From Bacteroidales bacterium (lineage in GTDB: Bacteria > Bacteroidota > Bacteroidia > Bacteroidales > Paludibacteraceae): a stretch of 64,000 nucleotides of DNA. Positions 16,598 through 26,272 of this stretch are shown piece after piece. Each line of letters starts with the position of its first letter. Within the stretch, counting starts at the first letter, position 1. The stretch is from the NCBI GenBank assembly GCA_900769555.1, contig CAAGHA010000122.1, positions 1 through 64,000 of the forward strand, given 5' to 3'. A model generated the notes under the pieces. The model was not told the DNA's origin. It did no database searches and saw only the letters and a list, made by a program, of their open reading frames with translations. Made by a program: the position numbers and the translations under genes.

Positions 16598-18229
16598 ATG
16601 AGTAAAAAAGAGAAGACACCGGACTTGGTTTTTGGAGTTAGTTGGGAAGTATGTAATAGAATTGGAGGAATATATACGGTTCTGTCAACACAAGCAAAGG
16701 CTTTGGGAGAACAGCTAAACGGAAATTTGATATACATTGGTCCGGATTTTGGTAATAGTAATGAATTGTTTACAGAAGAACCTGCTTTATACGAAGAGTG
16801 GATTGCTAATTGTAAAAAGGAGACTCGCATCTCTGTTCGTGCCGGGAAATGGAATGTTCCAGGTTCTCCAAAGGTTTTTTTGATTAATCATAAAGAGGTA
16901 GAAGATGAACTAAACGACTTCCTTTTTGATATGTGGAAGAATTTTCAAGTGGATTCATTAAATGCTTATGGAGATTACAATGAATCCGTTTTGTTTGGAT
17001 ATGCCTCAGCTAAGGTGATTGAAAGTTTTCAAGCATATTATAAGTTGAAAAGAAAGAGAGTTTTGGCGCATTTTCATGAATGGACAACCGGGTCCGGATT
17101 GCTCTATCTAAAGATGCATACACCATCTATCAAAACCCTTTTCACGACACATGCAACTACAACCGGACGCTCCATCTGCTTCAATGAGAAGTCTCTATAT
17201 CAATATTTTTCCCATTACAATGGGGATCAAATGGCAGAAGAGTTAAATGTAAAAGCTAAACATTTGGTTGAAAAGTATGCTGCACATGAAGCTGACTGTT
17301 TTACAACTGTCAGTGACCTGACGGCAAGCGAATGTAAACAACTTTTGGAAAAACAGCCAGATATTGTTACTCCGAATGGTTTTGAAGATGATTTCATTCC
17401 GAGAGGAGCAAAATATACAAAAGCTAGAAAAGAGGCTCGAGAGAACTTACGCAACGTGGCAGAAAAGCTTTTAGGCTATAAACTGGATGACGATGCCCTA
17501 TTCATTGGAACGAGTGGAAGATATGAGTACCGAAACAAAGGTATTGATGTATTTTTAGAAGCCTTAAAATTGGCAATTAATGAAAACGAAAATACCAAAG
17601 AGATTGTCGCATTTATATTGGTTCCGGGTTGGAATTTAGGAGCAAGAAAAGATTTGCAACAAAAATTAGCAAATTCTTCTGCCAACTACAATTTGTGTCG
17701 AAGATTTATTACGCACGATATTAATAATTTCGATAATGACCTAATAGTCAATGCTATTCAGTCTTTCCGATTTAATAATGAAAAGACCGACAAAGTGAAA
17801 GTTATTCTTGTTCCAAGTTACCTACATGGTGATGATGGAATCTTTAATAAATGTTATTATGATTTGCTTATCGGTTTAGACTTAACTATCTTTGCATCAT
17901 ATTACGAGCCTTGGGGATATACTCCACTTGAGAGTGCAGCTTTTGGCATACCTACAATCACAACCAACTTGGCTGGATTTGGTTTATGGTGTTCCAAAGA
18001 GGCTACAAACATTTCAAATGGTGTGGCAGTTGTCTATAGAAACGACACCAACTATTTTGAAGTGGCAGATTCGATAAAGGATAACATTATCTTATTTGCA
18101 AAAATGAAGAAAAAAGAGGTGCAAGAGTGCTGTAAAAAGTCGCTTCAATTGGCGAAAAATTGTTCTTGGGACAATTTTATATCCTACTACATGAACGCAT
18201 TTGACATCGCATCAAAAAAGAAAAATTAA
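16598..18229 (+). CDS. Glycogen synthase, GT3 (eukaryote-like) type
   Basis: This enzyme extends alpha-1,4-glucan from a nucleotide-glucose donor. The 543 residues match the GT3 family found in Bacteroidetes, not the GT5 GlgA. Motifs are FGVSWEVCNRIGGIYTVLST at residue 12, AHFHEWTTGSGLLYLK near 160, TTHATTTGRS near 185, and the C-terminal donor-site motif YEPWGYTPLESAAFGIPTIT near 433 with its paired glutamates. It is cytoplasmic. It is 30 bp upstream of the phosphorylase gene, so synthesis and breakdown are encoded in one operon. No glgC or branching enzyme is in the window. Confidence 0.9.
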   Translation: MSKKEKTPDLVFGVSWEVCNRIGGIYTVLSTQAKALGEQLNGNLIYIGPDFGNSNELFTEEPALYEEWIANCKKETRISVRAGKWNVPGSPKVFLINHKEVEDELNDFLFDMWKNFQVDSLNAYGDYNESVLFGYASAKVIESFQAYYKLKRKRVLAHFHEWTTGSGLLYLKMHTPSIKTLFTTHATTTGRSICFNEKSLYQYFSHYNGDQMAEELNVKAKHLVEKYAAHEADCFTTVSDLTASECKQLLEKQPDIVTPNGFEDDFIPRGAKYTKARKEARENLRNVAEKLLGYKLDDDALFIGTSGRYEYRNKGIDVFLEALKLAINENENTKEIVAFILVPGWNLGARKDLQQKLANSSANYNLCRRFITHDINNFDNDLIVNAIQSFRFNNEKTDKVKVILVPSYLHGDDGIFNKCYYDLLIGLDLTIFASYYEPWGYTPLESAAFGIPTITTNLAGFGLWCSKEATNISNGVAVVYRNDTNYFEVADSIKDNIILFAKMKKKEVQECCKKSLQLAKNCSWDNFISYYMNAFDIASKKKN

Positions 18230-18259
18230 TAAAAAAAAAGATAATTTAAATTTGAAAAA

Positions 18260-20824
18260 ATGAAAATCAAAGTTAATCAAGCAAATTTTCCTGTATGGAA
18301 AGAGATTACATGCAAGGCAACAGTTCCTGCAAAACTAAAAAAGTTGCAAGATATTGCAGAAAACTTATGGTGGGTTTGGAATAATGAGGCTACTGAATTA
18401 TATAAGGAGATTGATGAAGAGACTTGGAACGAATGTGGATGCAGTCCAACTTTGTTCTTGAAGAGTATCAACATCGAAAAGATGGAAGAGGCTGAACAAA
18501 ATAAGCTTCTTTTAAAGAAAATCGATGAGGTATATGAAAAGTTTGAAAAGTATATCAACACTCCTAAAGATGACAAGAAACCATCTGTAGCTTACTTCAG
18601 TATGGAGTATGGTTTGACTGATATTTTGAAAATCTATTCCGGAGGTTTAGGTGTTTTGGCAGGTGACTACTTGAAAGAGGCAAGTGATTGCAATGTTAAT
18701 ATGACAGCTATCGGATTTTTGTATCGTTATGGTTACTTTACTCAGGCATTGTCAATGAATGGGGAGCAAATAGCTAACTACGAACCACAAAATTTCAGCA
18801 CTCTTCCTTTAACACAAGTAAAAGATAGCGAGGGGCATCCTTTTGTTCTTGAAGTTCCTTTCTATGATCGTATCATCTATGCTAACGTATGGAAAGTGGC
18901 TGTAGGACGCGTTGATTTGTATTTGATGGATACAGACCTTGAAAAGAATTCAGAATTTGACCGTTCTATCACTCACCAACTTTATGGAGGAGATTGGGAG
19001 AATCGTTTGAAACAAGAGTATATGTTGGGTATTGGAGGTATCATATTGTTAAATAAATTGGGTATTAAACGTGATACTTACCATTGTAATGAAGGTCATG
19101 CTGCCTTAATTAGTGTTCAACGTTTGTATGATTACATCAGCAAAGAGGGCTTATCTTTCCAACAAGCATTTGAGGTAATTCGTTCTTCTTCTTTGTACAC
19201 TGTACATACTCCTGTTCCTGCCGGGCATGACAAATTTGATGAAGGTCTATTCAGCAAATATATGTACCACTTTGCAGAGAAATTAGGCATTTCTTGGGAC
19301 GACTTGATGGACTTAGGTCGTGAAAATCATGGAGATAGAAACGAAAAATTCTCTATGAGTGTATTTGCTTGCAATACTTGCCAAGAAGTTAATGGTGTTA
19401 GTTGGTTGCACGGAGAGGTTTCTAAGAAAATGTTCTCAAATATCTGGAAGGGATATTTCCCTGAAGAGTCTCATGTAAGTTATGTAACAAATGGTGTTCA
19501 CATGCCAACTTGGGCTGATGAAGAGTGGAAAGCTCTTTATGAGAGTCAATTCGACAAATCTTTCTATTCAGATCAATCTAACATGAAGATTTGGGAAAAT
19601 ATCTACAAGGTAGACGATGAGAAGATTTGGGCGTTGAGACAATCATTGAAGAATAAGTTAATTGATTATATACGCATAAAATACAAAGATAATTGGTTGA
19701 GAAACCAAGGTGATCCTTCTCGTATCATGTCTATTTTGGAAAGTATTAATCCAAAAGCGTTGACAATCGGATTTGGTCGTCGTTTTGCAACATACAAACG
19801 TGCTCACTTGTTATTTACCGACCTTGAAAGACTTTCAAAAATCGTAAACAACCCTAAATGTCCTGTACAATTTATCTTTACAGGTAAGGCTCACCCTGCA
19901 GATGGTGCCGGACAAGGATTGATTCAACGTATTGTTGAAATTTCTCGTCAACCGGAATTCCAAGGAAAAATTATCTTCTTGGAGAATTATGATATGAGAT
20001 TGGCTAAACGTTTGATTTCCGGTGTTGATATTTGGTTGAATACTCCAACACGTCCATTGGAAGCTTCAGGTACATCAGGAGAAAAAGCGTTAATGAATGG
20101 TGTTGTAAACTTCTCAGTTCTTGATGGATGGTGGTATGAAGGTTATAAGAAAGGAGCTGGTTGGGCTCTTACTGACAAACGTACTTACGAATACCAAGCT
20201 TATCAAGATCAATTGGATGCTGCAACTATCTATAGTACATTGGAAAATGAAATCATTCCTATGTTCTATGCAACAAATAGTAAAGGTTATTCACCTGAAT
20301 GGATTCAAACAATCAAGAATTCAATTGCATTAATCGCTCCTAACTACACAACTAAACGTATGTTAGACGATTACATCGACAGATTCTACAATCCGCTTCG
20401 TAAACGTTTTGCATTTATCACTGCAAACAACTACGAAAAAGCGAAAGAGATTGCAGCTTGGAAAGAGAAAATTGCATCCGGTTGGGATCAAATCGAAATT
20501 GTATCATCTTCTGTATCTGAAAAATTGATAAACAATCCTGAAGTAGGTGATGTATATCAGGCTGAAGCAATCATCGATCTTAAGAATCTTGACGATAATG
20601 GAATCGGTGTTGATTTTGTTAGTATCGAAAAGGATAAAAACAATAATGATGTAATAGATGAAGTAAAAGAGATGGAACTTTACAAAGTGGAAGGTTCTAA
20701 AATGTTCTTCAAACTTGAAGATCGTATCTCTCGTGCCGGAACATTCAAATATGCATTCCGTATGTTCCCTAAAAACCAAGATTTAGCTCATCGTCAAGAT
20801 TTCTGCTACGTTCATTGGTTCTAA
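18260..20824 (+). CDS. glgP: Alpha-glucan phosphorylase, GT35
   Basis: This enzyme releases glucose-1-phosphate from glycogen or maltodextrin with pyridoxal phosphate. The 854 residues start with the DUF3417 domain typical of the short bacterial phosphorylases (LQDIAENLWWVWNNEATELY near 28). The GT35 core follows: AYFSMEYGLTD near 110, YSGGLGVLAGDYLKEASD, TYHCNEGHAAL near 273, GFGRRFATYKRA near 510, and the cofactor segment EASGTSGEKALMNG near 600, whose lysine binds PLP. It is the second gene of the glycogen operon and ends at a hairpin terminator 41 bases past the stop. Confidence 0.93.
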   Translation: MKIKVNQANFPVWKEITCKATVPAKLKKLQDIAENLWWVWNNEATELYKEIDEETWNECGCSPTLFLKSINIEKMEEAEQNKLLLKKIDEVYEKFEKYINTPKDDKKPSVAYFSMEYGLTDILKIYSGGLGVLAGDYLKEASDCNVNMTAIGFLYRYGYFTQALSMNGEQIANYEPQNFSTLPLTQVKDSEGHPFVLEVPFYDRIIYANVWKVAVGRVDLYLMDTDLEKNSEFDRSITHQLYGGDWENRLKQEYMLGIGGIILLNKLGIKRDTYHCNEGHAALISVQRLYDYISKEGLSFQQAFEVIRSSSLYTVHTPVPAGHDKFDEGLFSKYMYHFAEKLGISWDDLMDLGRENHGDRNEKFSMSVFACNTCQEVNGVSWLHGEVSKKMFSNIWKGYFPEESHVSYVTNGVHMPTWADEEWKALYESQFDKSFYSDQSNMKIWENIYKVDDEKIWALRQSLKNKLIDYIRIKYKDNWLRNQGDPSRIMSILESINPKALTIGFGRRFATYKRAHLLFTDLERLSKIVNNPKCPVQFIFTGKAHPADGAGQGLIQRIVEISRQPEFQGKIIFLENYDMRLAKRLISGVDIWLNTPTRPLEASGTSGEKALMNGVVNFSVLDGWWYEGYKKGAGWALTDKRTYEYQAYQDQLDAATIYSTLENEIIPMFYATNSKGYSPEWIQTIKNSIALIAPNYTTKRMLDDYIDRFYNPLRKRFAFITANNYEKAKEIAAWKEKIASGWDQIEIVSSSVSEKLINNPEVGDVYQAEAIIDLKNLDDNGIGVDFVSIEKDKNNNDVIDEVKEMELYKVEGSKMFFKLEDRISRAGTFKYAFRMFPKNQDLAHRQDFCYVHWF

Positions 20825-20865
20825 ATTTAAACGATTAGTTTCTTTTGAAATATAATCTCAGATCG

Positions 20866-20899
20866 GAAAGGTGTGTCATTTAATGATGCACCTTTCTTT
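20866..20899 (+). terminator. Rho-independent terminator of the glycogen operon
   Basis: GAAAGGTG (20866-20873) pairs with CACCTTTC (20889-20896). The stem extends inward through GTCATT/AATGAT with two wobble pairs, and TTT follows. The next promoter begins immediately after. Confidence 0.8.
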
Positions 20900-20900
20900 A

Positions 20901-20932
20901 TTTGGGCATCTCTCAAGTTTATACTATCTTTG
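20901..20932 (+). promoter_or_regulatory. Putative miaA promoter
   Basis: TTTG (20901-20904), 20 bases, TATCTTTG (20925-20932): a full match to the Bacteroidetes consensus, placed between the glycogen terminator and the miaA start 21 bases further on. Confidence 0.75.
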
Positions 20933-20953
20933 TAAATATATAATAGTAGTAAA

Positions 20954-21817
20954 ATGAAGAATAAAAAATTAATCATTATTTTAGGTCCGACCGGAGTTGG
21001 AAAAACAGAACTCAGTCTTCAAATGGCTGAGAGCATGAATACCGAAATCATCTCATGCGACTCCAGACAGGTCTATCGAGAGATGAAAATTGGCACGGCA
21101 GCTCCTTCTGAGGAGGATTTGAAACGTGTTAAACATCACTTCATCGGACATCTTTCTATACATGACTACTATAGTTGCGGAAGATTCGAAATTGATGCTT
21201 TGAATAAATGCCAAGAATTGTTTCAAAAACACGATGTTGTTATTATGACCGGTGGTTCTATGCTCTATATAGATGCAGTGTGTAAAGGAATTGACGACAT
21301 TCCTGATATTGATCCGGAACTTCGTCAGACTCTTCTTGAAAGGTATCAAAATGAAGGAATAGAATTAATCCGACAAGAATTAAAACTATTAGATCCTGAC
21401 TACTATAAAATAGTTGATTTACAAAACCACAAGCGAATTATCCATGCTTTAGAGGTGTGTATTCAATCAGGAAAACCCTACTCTTCATTCAGAAGTGAAA
21501 CCAAAAAAGAACGTCCATTCGTTATAGAAAAAATAGGACTGAACCGTCCTCGGGAGATTCTTTACAATCGTATAAATGAACGTGTTGATATAATGATGGG
21601 AAACGGACTGCTAGAAGAGGCGAAAAATTTATATCCTTACAAACATTTAAATGCCTTAAACACAGTAGGATACAAAGAACTTTTCAACTATTTTGATGGT
21701 ATCTGGACGCTTGATTTTGCCGTACAGATGATAAAACAAAATAGTAGAAGATATGCTAAAAAACAATTAACTTGGTTTAATAGAGATTCTGAAATCAGTT
21801 GGGAAATGTTGTCTTAA
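20954..21817 (+). CDS. miaA: tRNA dimethylallyltransferase MiaA
   Basis: MiaA adds a dimethylallyl group to A37 of tRNAs that read UNN codons. The 287 residues show the P-loop ILGPTGVGKTELS, the substrate motif SCDSRQVYREMKIGTAAPS, MTGGSMLYIDAVCKGIDDIP and the C-terminal KQNSRRYAKKQLTWFNRD. The length is slightly under the usual 300, but nothing essential is missing. The TauE/SafE permease gene follows about 30 bp later, probably on the same transcript. Confidence 0.95.
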   Translation: MKNKKLIIILGPTGVGKTELSLQMAESMNTEIISCDSRQVYREMKIGTAAPSEEDLKRVKHHFIGHLSIHDYYSCGRFEIDALNKCQELFQKHDVVIMTGGSMLYIDAVCKGIDDIPDIDPELRQTLLERYQNEGIELIRQELKLLDPDYYKIVDLQNHKRIIHALEVCIQSGKPYSSFRSETKKERPFVIEKIGLNRPREILYNRINERVDIMMGNGLLEEAKNLYPYKHLNALNTVGYKELFNYFDGIWTLDFAVQMIKQNSRRYAKKQLTWFNRDSEISWEMLS

Positions 21818-21846
21818 ATGTTCCTATAATCCTAGAAACGAAAGCT

Positions 21847-22569
21847 ATGGATCTATTTTTACTGATACTTTTCTGCAGCGGAGCCTCTTTTATACAACGG
21901 GTAACCGGCTTCGGATTTGGTATATTTATAATGACAGTACTCCCTTTCTTAATGCCATCATACGGAGAAGCCACAACGTTGTCCGGACTTCTTGCTATTG
22001 CTCTCTCTTTTACTATTATGGTAAAATATAAACATCTTATTCAATGGAAAAAAATCATACCAATTCTCATCTCTTTTCTACTCTTCTCTCTTTTATCCAT
22101 ACAATACGTAACCTACGTTGAGGACACTATTTTGAAACAGTTATTAGGTGGTGTGCTGATTCTTTTGAGTATATACTTTTTCTTTTTCTGCGATAAGTTA
22201 CACCTTCGCCCTACCCTGACAACTCAATTGAGTATGGGATGCATAAGTGGAATTATGGGTGGATTATTTGCTATGCAAGGACCTCCTGCTGTTCTCTACT
22301 TTATCTCGGCTGAAAAAGAGAAAGAAAAATATATGGCAATGACTCAAACCTATTTTCTGTTTGGAAATCTATTTATGACCATTGTTCGGGCTGCTAACGG
22401 CTACTTAACCTACTCTGTTGCAAAAGGTTGGTTGTACGCTTGTTTGGGAATTATTATCGGGGGATTTATAGGAAATAAAGTTTTTGAAAAAATTAAAAGC
22501 GATACGCTACGAAAAATTGTTTATGTATATATGGCTCTTAGCGGAATCGTTGCGATTTTTACAGCCTGA
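21847..22569 (+). CDS. TauE/SafE (TSUP) family permease
   Basis: The 240 residues form about seven membrane helices in the two-repeat TSUP arrangement, with FIQRVTGFGFGIFIMTVLPF near the start and GIMGGLFAMQGPPAVLYFIS in the second half. The family moves sulfite, sulfoacetate, taurine-derived or related anions across the inner membrane; the substrate cannot be told here. I chose ATG 21847. A longer frame from 21799 would overlap miaA by 19 bases and add a non-hydrophobic leader (MGNVVLNVPIILETKA). An A-type repeat begins 10 bp after its stop. Confidence 0.8.
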   Translation: MDLFLLILFCSGASFIQRVTGFGFGIFIMTVLPFLMPSYGEATTLSGLLAIALSFTIMVKYKHLIQWKKIIPILISFLLFSLLSIQYVTYVEDTILKQLLGGVLILLSIYFFFFCDKLHLRPTLTTQLSMGCISGIMGGLFAMQGPPAVLYFISAEKEKEKYMAMTQTYFLFGNLFMTIVRAANGYLTYSVAKGWLYACLGIIIGGFIGNKVFEKIKSDTLRKIVYVYMALSGIVAIFTA

Positions 22570-22579
22570 CTACAAAATC

Positions 22580-22834
22580 TTAAGGTAACTTCTATAAATT
22601 ACGATTTTTTTTTCATCCAAAATTTCTCGCGGTTAAAATATTATTATTTCGTTTTCACCACTTTAGCAATTCTAATTTTTGTTTGTATCCTACAAATCAA
22701 TTTTTAAATTTGCTATATTTGATTATCTGTGAATTAATTCTTTAAACATGGATAAAAAATTTTTAGAGTGAAAGTTGGACTAAATAAAATGCTCTTCAAA
22801 ATCATCTCGACCTATTTGAAAGAACTTACCTTAA
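22580..22834 (+). repeat. A-type foldback element, copy 6, overlapping a gene end
   Basis: The left end TAAGGTAACTTCTATAAATT runs on as ACGATTTTTTTTT. The right end is CTTCAAAATCATCTCGACCT followed by ATTTGAAAGAACTTACCTTA. The outermost bases are TTAAGG and CCTTAA, so each end sits next to a TA. The right end overlaps the last seven codons and stop of the acyltransferase gene at 22812. The element fills the convergent gap between two genes. Confidence 0.8.
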
Positions 22835-23792
22835 GTCGTCTCAGAACTTTTATAAAAAACGAATTTACTCGTTCCACTTTTGCATAATTTACACATTCTG
22901 TACCAAATTGCTTATAAGAGCGTGCAATATTTTCATCCATACTCCCTTCAAAATCGAATTTAGATACATAATCCTTACATTTCAAGATTGCCTCCCAAAC
23001 CATTAATGAAGATGCACCGGATGATTTATAATTACTATTAATAGCAGGTATTAAATAATAGGCTGTTGTCGAATCCCAAACAAAAAACAATGCTGCATGT
23101 AAATTTTCTTCTCTATCGACAATTCGGATAATCGCACCTTGAGAACGTTCTATCGCTTTCCGACAAAGAGAAATTTCCAACGCTTCTGAGTGGAAATTGT
23201 TTTCACCTTTTTGATTTAAACAAAAGGTATGAAACTGAACAAACTCTTCTGGAGAGATATTAAAATCAGCTCTTAATCCATTTCTTTGCGCTTTTTTTAT
23301 TTGACGTCTCTTTGCAGAAGAAAATGTTTTAAAAAGCTCTTCCGGGTGATTTAAATTTTGAATAACATAAGTTCTGCGATAAGATAATTCAAATCCTTTA
23401 CTTTCAAGCAATATTGGGATAGATGATTGAGAATGAAAATATTGAAAATACCAATCTAAATTAAGTTTAGACAACTCACACGCCAATACATCAGCCAAAC
23501 GGCATTCCAACTTCTTTTTCTCTACTGCAGAATCCTCTCCACTATAAAATATCCATAACCCATTTGTTTGAGATAATAAAGGCTGAATAATAATTCTCAT
23601 GCCCCATTTTTTTCGTAACAAATAGGGCATAAACGCAAGCACTTCATTTTTCTCATTTTTAAGGAGAATAACGTCCCACGCCTTACCGTAACAAACACCA
23701 TCCATCCACCATGCTTGCAAAAACAAAGGAATTTCCGGATGGAGGTCACACAATTGATAATACTCTAACTTATTCTGTGAGCAATTTTCCAT
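22812..23792 (-). CDS. FemAB/GNAT-like acyltransferase
   Basis: The protein has 326 residues. The second half holds the GNAT-like core of the Acetyltransf_6/FemAB type: FSSAKRRQIKKAQRNGL near 180, IRIVDREENLHAALFFVWDS, TTAYYLIPAINSNYKSSGAS, LMVWEAILKCKDYVSKFDFE and GSMDENIARSYKQFG. The family transfers acyl or aminoacyl groups to small molecules, lipids or cell-wall precursors; the target is unknown. The gene starts 23 bases inside the thioesterase gene, so the two are coupled. Its last residues (KVSSFK and the TAG) are encoded by the right end of an A-type repeat, so the original C-terminus was probably different. Confidence 0.75.
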   Translation of the reverse strand: MENCSQNKLEYYQLCDLHPEIPLFLQAWWMDGVCYGKAWDVILLKNEKNEVLAFMPYLLRKKWGMRIIIQPLLSQTNGLWIFYSGEDSAVEKKKLECRLADVLACELSKLNLDWYFQYFHSQSSIPILLESKGFELSYRRTYVIQNLNHPEELFKTFSSAKRRQIKKAQRNGLRADFNISPEEFVQFHTFCLNQKGENNFHSEALEISLCRKAIERSQGAIIRIVDREENLHAALFFVWDSTTAYYLIPAINSNYKSSGASSLMVWEAILKCKDYVSKFDFEGSMDENIARSYKQFGTECVNYAKVERVNSFFIKVLRRLKVSSFK

Positions 23793-24180
23793 TAAACAAA
23801 GCCTCTTCTATAACTTGAGAAACACCTAATTTACCATTTATCACCGCAACCGTTTCCACTCTACCTTTCGTACAAAGAGCATTGTCTGACAAACGATAAA
23901 TATCCTGGTAAAAAACATAACGAATTCCCTCTTTTTGAACGTTTGTTCTACAAACAAAGCGATCACCACTAGTAAGTGATTTTTTGTAAGCGATTTCAAT
24001 TTTAGAAACAACTACATCAATCCCACTGTCATGTAAATTTTTAAAATCCAAACCTACAGATTTAATTAAACAATGACGCGCATGCTCCATATAGTGTTGA
24101 TAATTGGCATTATTCACAATACCTTGAATATCACATTCATAATCACGGACTTCAAACTCTTCACTAAAAAGATATATCAT
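23770..24180 (-). CDS. YbgC-type acyl-CoA thioesterase
   Basis: This is a hotdog-fold hydrolase of acyl-CoA or acyl carrier protein thioesters. From the ATG at 24178-24180 it has 136 residues, MIYLFSEEFEVRDYECDIQG, with the family motif DIQGIVNNANYQHYMEHARH (the catalytic aspartate is at its start) and KIEIAYKKSLTSGDRF. An in-frame start 13 codons earlier adds only a hydrophobic leader without support. It overlaps the downstream acyltransferase by 23 bases, which suggests the two act on the same acyl group or at least are expressed together. Confidence 0.85.
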   Translation of the reverse strand: MIYLFSEEFEVRDYECDIQGIVNNANYQHYMEHARHCLIKSVGLDFKNLHDSGIDVVVSKIEIAYKKSLTSGDRFVCRTNVQKEGIRYVFYQDIYRLSDNALCTKGRVETVAVINGKLGVSQVIEEALFNGKLLTE

Positions 24181-24250
24181 AATTGCAGTAAACCTTAATA
24201 TTAAAATTACTTTTACCAAGAAAATAATAGATGGAAGTCATTGAAAATTC

Positions 24251-24346
24251 TTTAAAGCAACTTCTAAAGATTAGCATTATCATTTTTATTCTTATATGCT
24301 CGAAATAAAAATTCAAACAACTTCTAAATTATAGAAATTACTTATA
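24251..24346 (+). repeat. Short A-type element with B module, copy 7
   Basis: The left end TTTAAAGCAACTTCTAAAGA and right end AATTATAGAAATTACTTATAA bracket TGCTCGAAATAAAAATTCAA followed by ACAACTTCT, the B-type end. It is strongly diverged. It lies between the thioesterase start and the pckA terminator. Confidence 0.5.
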
Positions 24347-24374
24347 AAAAAAAACGACTTTCACCCAAATAGTA

Positions 24375-24414
24375 AAAAAGGCTGAGCCGGAAATAAATTC
24401 AGCACAGCCTTTTT
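24375..24414 (-). terminator. Rho-independent terminator of pckA
   Basis: AAAAAGGCTG (24375-24384) and CAGCCTTTTT (24405-24414) give a 10-bp stem. On the minus strand it is followed by more T residues. It lies 23 bases past the pckA stop codon. Confidence 0.9.
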
Positions 24415-24437
24415 CGCTATCAAAATTAAAACTAAAA

Positions 24438-26042
24438 TTACAATTTAGGACCGGCAGCAACCAAAGCCTTACCAGCATCGTTACCAGTAAATTTAGCAAA
24501 GTTTTTGATGAAACGATCTGCCAAATCTTTAGCCTTTTCTTCCCATTGAGAAGCGTCTGCATAAGTATCACGAGGATCCAAGATATTAGGATCTACACCA
24601 GGCAAAGCAGTTGGAACTTCAAAATCGAAGTAAGGAATCTTTTTAGTTGGAGCAGAATTGATTGAACCATCAAGAATAGCATCAATAATACCACGAGTAT
24701 CCTTAATAGAGATACGTTTTCCTGTACCATTCCATCCAGTGTTTACCAAATAAGCTTTAGCACCTACTTTTTCCATTCTCTTAACCAATTCCTCACCATA
24801 TTTAGTTGGGTGAAGAGACAAGAATGCAGCACCGAAGCAAGCTGAGAATGTTGGAGTTGGTTCAGTAATACCACGTTCTGTACCAGCCAACTTAGCAGTA
24901 AATCCAGACAAGAAGTAGTACTTAGTTTGCTCTGGAGTCAAGATTGATACCGGAGGCAACACTCCAAATGCATCAGCAGACAAGAAGATAACTTGTTGTG
25001 CGTGAGGTCCCTTTGAAGGAACTGCAATATTCTTGATATGATTAATAGGATAAGACACACGAGTATTTTCAGTAACTGACTTATCAGCAAAATCAATTTT
25101 TCCATTTGCGTCAACAGTTACATTCTCCAACAATGCATCACGAGTAATAGCGTTGTAGATATCCGGTTCACTATCTTTATCCAAGTTAATAACTTTAGCG
25201 TAGCAACCACCCTCATAGTTGAATACACCCTCGTCATCCCAACCATGTTCATCATCACCAATCAACAAACGTTTTGGATCGGTAGAAAGAGTAGTTTTTC
25301 CAGTTCCGGACAAACCAAAGAAAATAGCTGTACTAGTTCCTTCCATGTTTGTATTTGCAGAACAGTGCATTGAAGCGATACCTCTTAGTGGATTGTAGTA
25401 GTTCATCAAAGAGAAGATACCCTTTTTCATTTCACCACCATACCAAGTATTCAAGATAACTTGCTCTTTCGTTTTCAAGTTGAAAACAGTCGCAGTTTCA
25501 GAGTTTAATCCTAATTCTTTGTAGTTATCAACTTTCGCTTTTGCTGCATTAAATGATACAAAATCAGGCTCACCATAATTAGCCAACTCCTCTTCTGTTG
25601 GACGAATAAACATATTCTTAACGAAGTGAGCTTGCCATGCAACTTCCATAATAAAACGAACTTTCAAACGAGTAGCAGGGTTTGTTCCACAGAATGTATC
25701 CATTACGAACAAACGTTTTCCAGAAAGTTCTTTTACAGCTTTTGACTTAAGGTCTGCCCATGCTTCATCTGAACACGGTTTGTTATCATTTTTATACTCA
25801 TCCGAAGTCCACCATACAGAATCCTTACTTGCCTCATTGCAAACAAAAAATTTGTCCTTAGGAGAACGACCTGTATAGATACCTGTCATTACATTTACAG
25901 TATCCAACTCTGTAAGTTGACCCTTTTCGAAACCTTCCAATTCAGGTCTGGTTTCCTCTGCAAACAACACTTCGTAAGAAGGATTGTGAAGTACTTCTTT
26001 TACATCAGTAATACCGTACTTGCTTAAATCTAAATTAGCCAT
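24438..26042 (-). CDS. pckA: Phosphoenolpyruvate carboxykinase, ATP type
   Basis: PckA interconverts oxaloacetate plus ATP with PEP, CO2 and ADP. In fermentative Bacteroidales it often runs toward oxaloacetate for succinate formation. The 534 residues are the normal length. They contain GIYTGRSPKDKF near 54, the metal/substrate residues in NTWYGGEMKKGIFS, the P-loop GLSGTGKTT at 243-251, kinase-2 motif LIGDDEHGWDDEG near 260, and GFTAKLAGTERGITEP near 370. It is a single-gene unit with its own promoter and terminator. Codon use looks strongly biased, as for a highly expressed gene. Confidence 0.97.
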   Translation of the reverse strand: MANLDLSKYGITDVKEVLHNPSYEVLFAEETRPELEGFEKGQLTELDTVNVMTGIYTGRSPKDKFFVCNEASKDSVWWTSDEYKNDNKPCSDEAWADLKSKAVKELSGKRLFVMDTFCGTNPATRLKVRFIMEVAWQAHFVKNMFIRPTEEELANYGEPDFVSFNAAKAKVDNYKELGLNSETATVFNLKTKEQVILNTWYGGEMKKGIFSLMNYYNPLRGIASMHCSANTNMEGTSTAIFFGLSGTGKTTLSTDPKRLLIGDDEHGWDDEGVFNYEGGCYAKVINLDKDSEPDIYNAITRDALLENVTVDANGKIDFADKSVTENTRVSYPINHIKNIAVPSKGPHAQQVIFLSADAFGVLPPVSILTPEQTKYYFLSGFTAKLAGTERGITEPTPTFSACFGAAFLSLHPTKYGEELVKRMEKVGAKAYLVNTGWNGTGKRISIKDTRGIIDAILDGSINSAPTKKIPYFDFEVPTALPGVDPNILDPRDTYADASQWEEKAKDLADRFIKNFAKFTGNDAGKALVAAGPKL

Positions 26043-26177
26043 GTTTTAAAATTTATTAATAATTATAATTTATTCTCTAATTGAATTTTCTACAAATTCT
26101 AACAATTTTTATCTTCTTATTTTTTATAAAGCACTATACAAAAGCTCAAAAAAGCAACTTTCATACTTCTATCTTCG

Positions 26178-26208
26178 CAAATTTAATCATTTTTTTTAAT
26201 ATTTACAA
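26178..26208 (-). promoter_or_regulatory. Putative pckA promoter
   Basis: On the minus strand TTG (26208-26206), 20 bases, then TAAATTTG (26185-26178). It matches the Bacteroidetes consensus and predicts a leader of about 130 bases. Confidence 0.6.
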
Positions 26209-26272
26209 CAATAGTTTGGTAAAAATTTGCTAAGTGAAATTGGGCGCCTTTCGCAAAGTGCACTTTAACTTG

